DNA of 33,102 nucleotides, taken from positions 1 through 33,102 of the forward strand of contig NBIV01000520.1 in assembly GCA_003194525.1 (NCBI GenBank), given 5' to 3'. A program made the position numbers and the translations under genes. This DNA comes from Gracilariopsis chorda. Its lineage: Eukaryota > Rhodophyta > Florideophyceae > Gracilariales > Gracilariaceae. Of the stretch, positions 1 to 8,681 are shown one piece after another; the stretch's first letter is position 1, and each line of letters begins with the position of its first letter. The notes under the pieces were generated by a model, which made no database searches, was not told the DNA's origin, and was given only the letters and a program-made list of their open reading frames with translations.

Positions 1-2626
1 GTTTCAATATGCGTCTACCTTCCTTGACGAGCATTCAAGGTATGCACTCTTAGGCTTCATGACCCATAAAAGTGAAATTGCTGTTGTATTCGATGCAGTT
101 GAGCACAAGTTCCAGCAGCTTGGAGGAGTGGCCATTGCGAAAGTGCACTCGGATAATGCCCAGGAGTATATTGCGTTGCAGCTGAAACCCTGCCAACAAT
201 CTTCAAGACACTTCTTTCTCTCCTCCGTATACTCCGGAACACAATGCAATAGCCGAGCGCATCAATTGCACTATGGAGGAAGCTGCTCGAGCTTTGCTCA
301 TACAGGCAAGTCTCCCAGAGTGCTTGTGGCCATACGCATTAAAGCACGTCATACATGTTCGCAATAGGGTTTATCACTCAGCAACTGGAAGCAGCCCTTA
401 CCTTTTGATGACTGGTTCAAAACCATCCCTGAAGCATGTCAAAGTGTTTGGGTGTGCTGCGTTCGTGCTTAAGATGAAACCGGATACCAAGTTCGAGTCT
501 CGTGCACTTGAGGGAGTGTACTTGCAGACTCTTGAGCATGGTATGTATGATGTTTTAGTCAATGATAGTGATGAGATTCCACGCATTGTAAAGTGTCGGC
601 ATGTGACATTTGACGAGTCCAAGTTCCCTGGGGCACCATTTCTGGAACATGTTATGAGTGATGAAGGTGCATCAGATGATACTTATGAATGCACAGATCA
701 CTCTGAAATCGATACTGAGAGTGGTAGTATGGTTTCTGTGGACACCCCATTCGACATTGAGAGTGATACGGAACATATTGAATCCACTCCTATACCAACG
801 GCACAGAGCATTGAAAGCGGTACCGATCATCCAGATGATAGCGAGCATACTTCTGGTGACGATTCGGACCCAGAGACAATTGTGGTGAGCATGCCCCAAG
901 TGCTAGTCAACATACTTCGGACACTGATGTCTTACCGGAATCTGAACCAGAACCACGCTATCCTCGCCGTACACGACGTGCACCAGCTAAGTGGTGGTAC
1001 ATGGCCGGTAGTGCAACGTCACAATGGATATTACTACCAGTGATGAACCTACTCTGGGCGAAGCACTGTGTGCCACACCACTTGAGCAGAGCCTTTGGAA
1101 GAGTGCCATTGATGAAGAACTGACATCTCTGGAGGAGAAGAACACTTGGGAGGAGGATGAATCACCTTCCTCTCAGCCTCTTCCTACTCATGTCATTCTA
1201 AACGTAAAGCGCGATGCCAAAGGATCAGTTGAGAGATTCAAGGCTAGGGTTGTGGCTGGTGGCAATCACCAGACATACGGGCAGAACTACATGGAGACAT
1301 ATGCGCCAGTAGTGCCATTTAGCCTGGTCCGCATGTTCCTGTACGTCACACTTTGTCTTCAGATGTATGTGGCTCAAGTAGATGTTAAGACTGCATTTCT
1401 CAACGGTGAGCTTAAAGAAGACGTGTGGGTGATGTCGCCACGTGGTGTTCCTGGTCTGACCACAAAGTGCTATAAGTTACTCAAGGCTATGTACGGTTTG
1501 AAACAGGCTCATCTAGCATGGCACACCAAGTTCAAAGCAGACATGAAGAGGTTGGGTTTTGAGGAACTACCCAGCGCACGTGCGTATTCAAGCGAAAGGT
1601 TGGAGATGGCATGTATGCCTACATACTCGTATATGTGGACGACATTCTGGTGTTCACGCCAACGCTGGAGCAACGGACTACGGTGTTGGAGGAGCTCAAA
1701 ACACTCTATGACCTCCGCATTGAGAACCGAATCACTCTGTACCTTGGCGTGGAGCTGTCATGGAAGATAGGTACAGCCGGACAACTCCTTGGTGTCAAGC
1801 TGGGACAGTCGCTTTATATTGAAAGTATACTTCGACGATTTGGTCTCCAGAACGCTAAGCCAGTACCTAGCCCTATGGTGGAGTGCTTCTTCACATCTCT
1901 AGCAATGGAGGAGGACAAATCACCAATGGATGTGCAGTTGTACCAGCAGATGATCGGGTCTCTGCTGTACTTGGCACTACGTACTAGGTTGGATATACTT
2001 GCACCAGTTCTCATCCTGGCTCGTTTTCAGAGTGCCTCCTACCGCTTGGTGTCACAAAGCAGTGAAGCGTGTGCTCAGGTACCTGTGTGGAACGCGACAG
2101 CATGGGCTATGCTACAGGCCTGGATCGCTAGATCTGCATGGTTTTGTGGACTCTGACTACGCTGGAGATACTACGAGTCGGAAAGTCGATGTCCGGGGTA
2201 TATCGTTAAACTTGGGTCAGCAACCTGCTGGTATCGTGGTAGAAAATAAGCGTCAGTTGCGCTATCCACTGGCGAGGCGGGAAGTACTATGCTCTGACTT
2301 TGGCTGCACAGGAAGTGGTATGGGTTGCTCGTGTGCTAGGGGAATGCGGCTTCGACATGAAACCTTTGGTTCCCTCTACACTCTGACAACCAGTGCGCAT
2401 TGGAGTGGGCTGGTGGTGAAAGGTGTCCTTCTTAGTCGTGCTAAGCACATTGATGCAAAGGTTCACTTTATCCGAGATCTCATAAGAGACAATGTGATTA
2501 GTGTTCAAATACGTCCCAAGTGAGCTGAATGATGCCGATTTACTCACCAAGCCATTGGGACGTATGAGTGTTAATGCCATTCTCAAACGGCTTGGTCTTG
2601 GACAGGAACTCGAGGAGGAGTGTTGA
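1..2626 (+). pseudogene. pol: B1 pol fragment: integrase core to RNase H, many frameshifts
   Basis: This is a copy of the B2 pol starting just before the second catalytic Asp of integrase. The integrase Asp lies in HSDNAQEY near 150, the acidic linker near 640-960, and the YVDD of reverse transcriptase near 1628-1640. RNase H follows, and the frame ends in LEEEC at the LTR edge (TGT TGA at 2621-2626). Against B2 the reading frame is broken by extra bases near 186, 873, 2035, 2178, 2196, 2281, 2373, 2430 and 2506, a missing base near 1023 and a changed patch near 1570. Most are homopolymer-type indels. The in-frame TAA in RNase H seen in B2 is also here (near 2247). It is not translatable as one protein. 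The function would have been integration and reverse transcription in virus-like particles. Confidence 0.9.
2612..2620 (+). other. Polypurine tract of B1
   Basis: GAGGAGGAG lies directly before the LTR start TGTTGAAG, the expected place of the plus-strand primer. It overlaps the last codons (Glu-Glu-Glu) of pol. B2 and M have the same arrangement. Confidence 0.8.
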
Positions 2627-2739
2627 AGTGTTGAACTCTACAAGTGGTGGAGTGCCTGGCCAACCCCCACAGAAGGTGTCAGCTTGGTCCAAAACCAAAC
2701 ATTCAGGGGACGATGGGCACTTTTGGAGCCCCTCGCTCC

Positions 2740-2838
2740 AAAAGCGCATATGCGCCTCTGCTCAAACCCAACGTGAAACGGCAATGTGATTGGCTACTGC
2801 AAATGCTATATGCATTGTATACCGTACAAGTGTTATGG
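2740..2838 (+). promoter_or_regulatory. U3 block shared with LTR_M and LTR_H (B copy)
   Basis: The block runs in order: AAAAGCGCATATGCGC (with a 12-bp palindrome GCGCATATGCGC holding CATATG, an E-box form), AAACCCAACGTGAAAC, TGATTGGCTACTGCAAATG (an ATTGG inverted CCAAT box), ATATGCA and TACAAGTGTTATGG. The same words in the same order occur in the two other LTR families. A role as a transcription-factor binding region is inferred from its place in U3. Confidence 0.7.
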
Positions 2839-3170
2839 AGTGTATGGTACTGGATTGCGGATGTGCACAAGTGGAGCAATGTGGTTGGTCCAAGTGTGCG
2901 CGCAGTAGACGGTTGTGCTGCAATGCCGAAGATGCGAATGGGAGCTGTATTGGGTGATTTGGGACAATCTGCGTTTGCGGGCTGCGCGGAGGGGTTGGAG
3001 TGCAAAGATGGTAATTGTTGATTTTTTAGAGCTGGTTCCAGATCAAGGGACTGGCAATGGATTTGCCGCATTGATTGATTTAGTTATTTTGAAATTGTGA
3101 CCCTCTAGATTGTGTGCGCTTTTCGTTTACACCTGCACACACGAATAACGTGTAGTGTAATGGTGCAACC

Positions 3171-3197
3171 ACCGCCGTCGCTTGCTGCGACGACGGT
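3171..3197 (+). repeat. Inverted repeat in LTR_B
   Basis: ACCGCCGTCG, then CTTGCTG, then CGACGACGGT: the arms pair at 9 of 10 positions around a 7-nt loop. It lies just before the TATA-like sequence and recurs at 21451-21477. Confidence 0.7.
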
Positions 3198-3215
3198 GAA
3201 GTGTGTGCGGTAGGG

Positions 3216-3220
3216 TATAT
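3216..3220 (+). promoter_or_regulatory. TATA-like site in LTR_B
   Basis: TATAT sits in GGGTATATGTAG about 120 bp before the LTR end, in the position expected of a U3/R promoter. It is weaker than the TATATAA of the other two families. Confidence 0.45.
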
Positions 3221-3341
3221 GTAGATTGGCTTTGCCTGCTGTCGAGTAAACTGGTCGACTAAGGCTGACAACCTTCCTTGTTTTCTTCTTCCTCCCGTTG
3301 TTTCTTCCCTTTTGTTTTCATAACCCGCGTGCGTTGCAACA

Positions 3342-6300
3342 CTTTTTCCATTCGGTGTCTGCGTTTATTCCCGAGTCTTTGCACAACGTAGAAACTCGAA
3401 CCATCATGCTTGCCGACAATACTGAAGTATGTGCAACGCAGCGGGGTGACATAGTATTGCCATTTGAGTACGCAAACCTACGATTGACTGATGTCCTGTT
3501 CGTTCCAGAACTGGAATACAAGTTGGTGTCCATAGGATGCTTGGCGGACAAGGGCATTGAATCTTTCTTTCGCTCAAGTGAAGTTCGTCTCACCTTGGAC
3601 AATGGGTTTGTAGTCGGCAGTGGCCATCGCGATCGACGCTCGGGGTTGTACACCTTACCCGATCCGATATTGCAAGGTACCAACCCAACCCCATCCTCGT
3701 CACCAACTAGTGGAGATCATTGCATGAAGACATCGGAGTCCAGTATTGCTAATCTATGGCATCGGCGACTTGCCCACATCAATGCGCGCGACCTCCAGTC
3801 AGTTTACAAACATGCTGAAGGGGTGCCGAAGATGTCGGGAATGGAGGAGATATGCCGCCCGTGTATGCTTGGTAAGGCACATAAACTTCCGTTCCCTGGC
3901 AAATACGACCGAGCATCAGCCGTAGGTGAGGTGGTACACTCCGATATACTAGGGCCCCTTGTACCTTCATTCCCACAAAGGTTTCAATATGCGTCTACCT
4001 TCCTTGACGAGCATTCAAGGTATGCACTCTTAGGCTTCATGACCCATAAAAGTGAAATTGCTGTTGTATTCGATGCAGTTGAGCACAAGTTCCAGCAGCT
4101 TGGAGGAGTGGCCATTGCGAAAGTGCACTCGGATAATGCCCAGGAGTATATTGCGTTGCAGCTGAACCCTGCCAACAATCTTCAAGACACTTCTTTCTCT
4201 CCTCCGTATACTCCGGAACACAATGCAATAGCCGAGCGCATCAATCGCACTATGGAGGAAGCTGCTCGAGCTTTGCTCATACAGGCAAGTCTCCCAGAGT
4301 GCTTGTGGCCATACGCATTAAAGCACGTCATACATGTTCGCAATAGGGTTTATCACTCAGCAACTGGAAGCAGCCCTTACCTTTTGATGACTGGTTCAAA
4401 ACCATCCCTGAAGCATGTCAAAGTGTTTGGGTGTGCTGCGTTCGTGCTTAAGATGAAACCGGATACCAAGTTCGAGTCTCGTGCACTTGAGGGAGTGTAC
4501 TTGCAGACTCTTGAGCATGGTATGTATGATGTTTTAGTCAATGATAGTGATGAGATTCCACGCATTGTAAAGTGTCGGCATGTGACATTTGACGAGTCCA
4601 AGTTCCCTGGGGCACCATTTCTGGAACATGTTATGAGTGATGAAGGTGCATCAGATGATACTTATGAATGCACAGATCACTCTGAAATCGATACTGAGAG
4701 TGGTAGTATGGTTTCTGTGGACACCCCATTCGACATTGAGAGTGATACGGAACATATTGAATCCACTCCTATACCAACGGCACAGAGCATTGAAAGCGGT
4801 ACCGATCATCCAGATGATAGCGAGCATACTTCTGGTGACGATTCGGACCCAGACAATTGTGGTGAGCATGCCCCAAGTGCTAGTCAACATACTTCGGACA
4901 CTGATGTCTTACCGGAATCTGAACCAGAACCACGCTATCCTCGCCGTACACGACGTGCACCAGCTAAGTGGTGGTACATGGCCGGTAGTGCAACGTCACA
5001 AATGGATATTACTACCAGTGATGAACCTACTCTGGGCGAAGCACTGTGTGCCACACCACTTGAGCAGAGCCTTTGGAAGAGTGCCATTGATGAAGAACTG
5101 ACATCTCTGGAGGAGAAGAACACTTGGGAGGAGGATGAATCACCTTCCTCTCAGCCTCTTCCTACTCATGTCATTCTAAACGTAAAGCGCGATGCCAAAG
5201 GATCAGTTGAGAGATTCAAGGCTAGGGTTGTGGCTGGTGGCAATCACCAGACATACGGGCAGAACTACATGGAGACATATGCGCCAGTAGTGCCATTTAG
5301 CCTGGTCCGCATGTTCCTGTACGTCGCACTTTGTCTTCAGATGTATGTGGCTCAAGTAGATGTTAAGACTGCATTTCTCAACGGTGAGCTTAAAGAAGAC
5401 GTGTGGGTGATGTCGCCACGTGGTGTTCCTGGTCTGACCACAAAGTGCTATAAGTTACTCAAGGCTATGTACGGTTTGAAACAGGCTCATCTAGCATGGC
5501 ACACCAAGTTCAAAGCAGACATGAAGAGGTTGGGTTTTGAGGAACTACCCAGGGCACTGTGCGTATTCAAGCGAAAGGTTGGAGATGGCATGTATGCCTA
5601 CATAGTCGTATATGTGGACGACATTCTGGTGTTCACGCCAACGCTGGAGCAACGGACTACGGTGTTGGAGGAGCTCAAAACACTCTATGACCTCCGCATT
5701 GAGAACCGAATCACTCTGTACCTTGGCGTGGAGCTGTCATGGAAGATAGGTACAGCCGGACAACTCCTTGGTGTCAAGCTGGGACAGTCGCTTTATATTG
5801 AAAGTATACTTCGACGATTTGGTCTCCAGAACGCTAAGCCAGTACCTAGCCCTATGGTGGAGTGCTTCTTCACATCTCTAGCAATGGAGGAGGACAAATC
5901 ACCAAGGGATGTGCAGTTGTACCAGCAGATGATCGGGTCTCTGCTGTACTTGGCACTACGTACTAGGTTGGATATACTTGCACCAGTTCTCATCCTGGCT
6001 CGTTTTCAGAGTGCTCCTACCGCTTGGTGTCACAAAGCAGTGAAGCGTGTGCTCAGGTACCTGTGTGGAACGCGACAGCATGGGCTATGCTACAGGTCTG
6101 GATCGCTAGATCTGCATGGTTTTGTGGACTCTGACTACGCTGGAGATACTACGAGTGGGAAGTCGATGTCCGGGTATATCGTTAAACTTGGGTCAGCAAC
6201 CTGCTGGTATCGTGGTAGAAAATAAGCGTCAGTTGCGCTATCCACTGGCGAGGCGGAGTACTATGCTCTGACTTTGGCTGCACAGGAAGTGGTATGGGTT

Positions 6301-6591
6301 GCTCGTGTGCTAGGGGAATGCGGCTTCGACATGAAACCTTTGGTTCCTCTACACTCTGACAACCAGTGCGCATTGGAGTGGGCTGGTGGTGAAAGGTGTC
6401 CTTCTAGTCGTGCTAAGCACATTGATGTAAAGGTTCACTTTATCCGAGATCTCATAAGAGACAATGTGATTAGTGTTCAATACGTCCCAAGTGAGCTGAA
6501 TGATGCCGATTTACTCACCAAGCCATTGGGACGTATGAGTGTTAATGCCATTCTCAAACGGCTTGGTCTTGGACAGGAACTCGAGGAGGAG
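3342..6591 (+). mobile_element. B2: gag-less Ty1/copia internal region
   Basis: A 3250-bp internal region lies between two LTR_B copies. It begins inside the protease domain, right after the LTR, so leader, primer-binding site, gag, zinc knuckle and the catalytic DSG of protease are all missing. It ends with the normal pol terminus and polypurine tract. It could move only with proteins supplied by another element, and without a primer site it should not start reverse transcription itself. Confidence 0.85.
6583..6591 (+). other. Polypurine tract of B2
   Basis: GAGGAGGAG directly precedes LTR_B copy 2 (TGTTGAAG at 6592), as in B1. Confidence 0.8.
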
Positions 6592-6840
6592 TGTTGAAGT
6601 GTTGAACTCTACAAGTGGTGGAGTGCCTGGCCAACCCCCACAGAAGGTGTCAGCTTGGTCCAAAACCAAACATTCAGGGGACGATGGGCACTTTTGGAGC
6701 CCCTCGCTCCAAAAGCGCATATGCGCCTCTGCTCAAACCCAACGTGAAACGGCAATGTGATTGGCTACTGCAAAATGCTATATGCATTGTATACCGTACA
6801 AGTGTTATGGAGTATATGGTACTGGAATGCGGATATGCAC
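6592..6840 (+). repeat. LTR_B copy 2, first segment
   Basis: It matches LTR_B copy 1 from its TGTTG start up to the TGCAC target, where a solo LTR interrupts it. The shared U3 block is at 6711-6810. It is at once the 3' LTR of B2 and the sequence that leads into O after two insertions are removed. Confidence 0.88.
6836..6840. repeat. Target duplication TGCAC of the solo LTR
   Basis: TGCAC at 6836-6840 is repeated at 7620-7624, exactly flanking the solo LTR. LTR_B copy 1 has it once (2864-2868). Confidence 0.92.
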
Positions 6841-7619
6841 TGTTGGCAGTAGTACCTGTGCTGTCACTGAAAACCAAATGTTCCGGGGAGCATGGGCTGT
6901 TTTAGAGGGTACCTCTGCAAAAGCGCATATGTGCGTGTGCGCGAACCCAACGTGAAACTGGCTTCTGATTGGCTACTGCAAATGTACATATGCAACGTGG
7001 TGCGTACAAGTGGTATGGCATAACTGGATCGGTTGGACACACCCACGTGTCCAGCTACTACAGTGGTCACAGTGTACGTTGTGTGCAGGGGATACTGATG
7101 AAGTGGTTGACACCTGGTACAAGTGGTACAGCAGTGGTTGGTACAATGGTAAGGTGCGCATGCACTGTCAACAGGTTTACACATGCACGGGTATATTGAT
7201 GACGTGGGTGTTGTGTGCATTGCCACATGATGACATGGCACTAACACCACAGGTTACGTGCCGACTTACCGTGACGTGTTGACTTACCGTGATGTGTTGG
7301 CATGTGCTGGCGTGTGTTGGAGTCGTGAATTTGTGCCTTGTCATGGTCATGTGTATGCACGTAACTATTACAGAACATTGGTGCGTTGGTGTGCGTTGGT
7401 GTAATAAGGTTGTGCTGAGCTGGCTATGTCATGTTAGATGATGATTGGTAGTATTGAGTGTCCCTGCTTAGTGGTTTAGGTTTTACTTGTAGTTGGTGTT
7501 CCCGCGCAATTCGAGTTTAGAGTGGTATATAAGATGTGCCTGAAGGACCTCCAAGTAAATCCAAGCTAGAGCTGGCGAACTTCCCTTCCATCCCCTCAAC
7601 TTCCTTTCAACTTTCAACA
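6841..7619 (+). mobile_element. Solo LTR of the H/P family (779 bp)
   Basis: A complete LTR, TGTTGGCAG...TTTCAACA, equal in length to the LTRs of P. It is flanked by a perfect TGCAC duplication with no internal sequence on either side. This is the product expected when the two LTRs of an inserted element recombine and delete the interior. It carries the shared U3 block (6919-7018) and a TATATAA promoter near 7527. It sits within LTR_B copy 2. Confidence 0.93.
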
Positions 7620-7884
7620 TGCACAAGTGGAGCAATGTGGTTGGTCCAAGTGTGCGTGCAGTAGACGGTTGTGCTGCAATGCCGAAGATGAGAATGGGAG
7701 CTGTATTGGGTGATTTGGGACAATGTGCGTTTGCGGGCTGCGCGGAGGGGTTGGAGTGCCAGGATGGTAATTGTTGATTTTTTAGAGCTGGTTCCAGATC
7801 AAGGGACTGGCAATGGATTTGCCGCATTGATTGATTTAGTTATTTGAAATTGTGACCCTCTAGATTGTGCGCGCTTTTCGTGTA
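7620..7884 (+). repeat. LTR_B copy 2, middle segment
   Basis: It resumes LTR_B after the solo LTR (first five bases are the TGCAC duplication) and stops at GTGTA, where element H enters. It is near-identical to 2864-3129 of copy 1. Confidence 0.88.
7880..7884. repeat. Target duplication GTGTA of element H
   Basis: GTGTA at 7880-7884 is repeated at 21405-21409, flanking H. Copy 1 of LTR_B has GTTTA once at 3125-3129. Confidence 0.93.
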
Positions 7885-8661
7885 TGTTGAAAGTTGAAAG
7901 GAAGTTGAGGGGATGGAAGGGAAGTTCGCCAGCTCTGGCTTGGATTTACTTGGAGGTCCTTCAGGCACATCTTATATACCACTCTAAACTCGAATTGCGC
8001 GGGAACACCAACTACAAGTAAAACCTAAACCACTAAGCAGGGACACTCAATACTACCAATCATCATCTAACATGACATAGCCAGCTCAGCACAACCTCAT
8101 TACACCAACGCACACCAACGCACCAATGTTCTGTAATAGTTACGTGCATACACATGACCATGACAAGGCACAAATTCACGACTCTTACACGCCAGCACAT
8201 GCCAACACATCACGGTAAGTCAACACGTTACGGTAAGTCGGCACGTAACCTGTGGTGTTAGTGCCATGTCATCATGTGGCGATGCACACAACACCCACGT
8301 CATCAATATACCCGTGCATGTGTAAACCTGTTGACAGTGCATGCGCACCTTACCATTGTACCAACCACTGCTGTACCACTTGTACCAGGTGTCAACCACT
8401 TCATCAGTATCCCCTGCACACAACGTGCACTGTGACCACTGTAGTAGCTGGACACGTGGGTGTGTCCAACCGATCCAGTTATGCCATACCACTTGTACGC
8501 ACCACGTTGCATATGTACATTTGCAGTAGCCAATCAGAAGCCAGTTTCACGTTGGGTTCGCGCACACGCGCATATGCGCTTTTGCAGAGGTACCCTCTAA
8601 AACAGCCCATGCTCCCCGGAACATTTGGTTTTCAGTGACAGCACAGGTACTACTGCCAACA
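7885..8661 (-). repeat. 3' LTR of H (777 bp)
   Basis: Read on the minus strand it runs TGTTGGCAG...TTTCAACA. It contains the shared U3 block (8484-8583). It abuts the polypurine tract at 8662. Confidence 0.93.
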
Positions 8662-8671
8662 CCCCCCCTCT
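8662..8671 (-). other. Polypurine tract of H
   Basis: The minus strand reads AGAGGGGGGG directly before the 3' LTR. P has AGAGGGAGGG at the same place. Confidence 0.85.
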
Positions 8672-8681
8672 GTCACTGACT

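Larger units (their letters stand above)
1..3341 (+). mobile_element. B1: partial Ty1/copia unit with 3' LTR, tandem neighbour of B2
   Basis: The first base matches position 3981 and the similarity runs through the pol end and LTR_B. Unit length measured between the two LTR_B starts in the tandem is 3971 bp (721-bp LTR plus 3250-bp internal part). B1 enters the window already inside the integrase gene, so its 5' side is not visible. The copies differ mostly by single-base insertions in B1. The element is copia type because integrase precedes reverse transcriptase. Confidence is high for the duplication and lower for whether the indels are biological. Confidence 0.9.
2621..3341 (+). repeat. 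LTR_B, copy 1 (721 bp)
   Basis: It begins TGTTG directly after the polypurine tract and ends CAACA, a perfect 5-bp inverted terminal pair. It carries the shared U3 block (2740-2838), an imperfect hairpin (3171-3197) and a TATA-like TATAT (3216-3220). It contains the empty-site versions of two insertion targets: TGCAC at 2864-2868 (solo LTR in copy 2) and GTTTA at 3125-3129 (GTGTA where H entered copy 2). After the final CA there is no primer-binding site; pol of B2 starts at once. Confidence 0.85.
3342..6597 (+). pseudogene. pol: B2 pol: protease remnant, integrase, RT, RNase H; ochre stop
   Basis: The frame is open from the LTR side but has no ATG at its 5' end; the first internal ATG is near 3408. 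Order: protease C-terminal part (HFF...LADN), GAG-pre-integrase zinc motif (WHRRLAH near 3757, CRPC near 3856), integrase core with Asp 3943, Asp 4132 and Glu 4234, then an acidic Ser/Asp/Glu linker and a basic PRRTRRAP motif. RT follows with VDVKTAFLNG near 5356 and YVDD at 5611-5622, then RNase H with DSDYAGD, GEAEYYAL and HSDNQ. A TAA at 6223-6225 sits where related copies have Gln in ARKQAS; the frame resumes unchanged and ends at 6597. Integrase and RT motifs are intact, but gag, most of protease and uninterrupted RNase H are lacking, so it is non-autonomous. Confidence 0.88.

Noticed and set aside
3298..3341. N-terminal residues of the B2 frame encoded in LTR_B, as a possible fusion start
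   Set aside because: There is no ATG, and O uses a different frame through the same LTR sequence, so it is chance readthrough.
2861..3341. A separate 480-bp unit that at first seemed inserted between LTR and pol
   Set aside because: Comparison of the two copies, with the solo LTR and its TGCAC duplication removed, shows it is simply the second half of LTR_B.
3331..3345. Intron removal as the origin of the LTR_B-pol join
   Set aside because: No GT/AG border fits the join in either copy, and the complete LTR end CAACA is kept. Left only as a remote possibility.
8220..8638. Overlapping frames of 62-128 codons repeated in every H-family LTR
   Set aside because: They recur on both strands because the LTR is repeated; no recognisable domain and no start context. 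Treated as LTR sequence.
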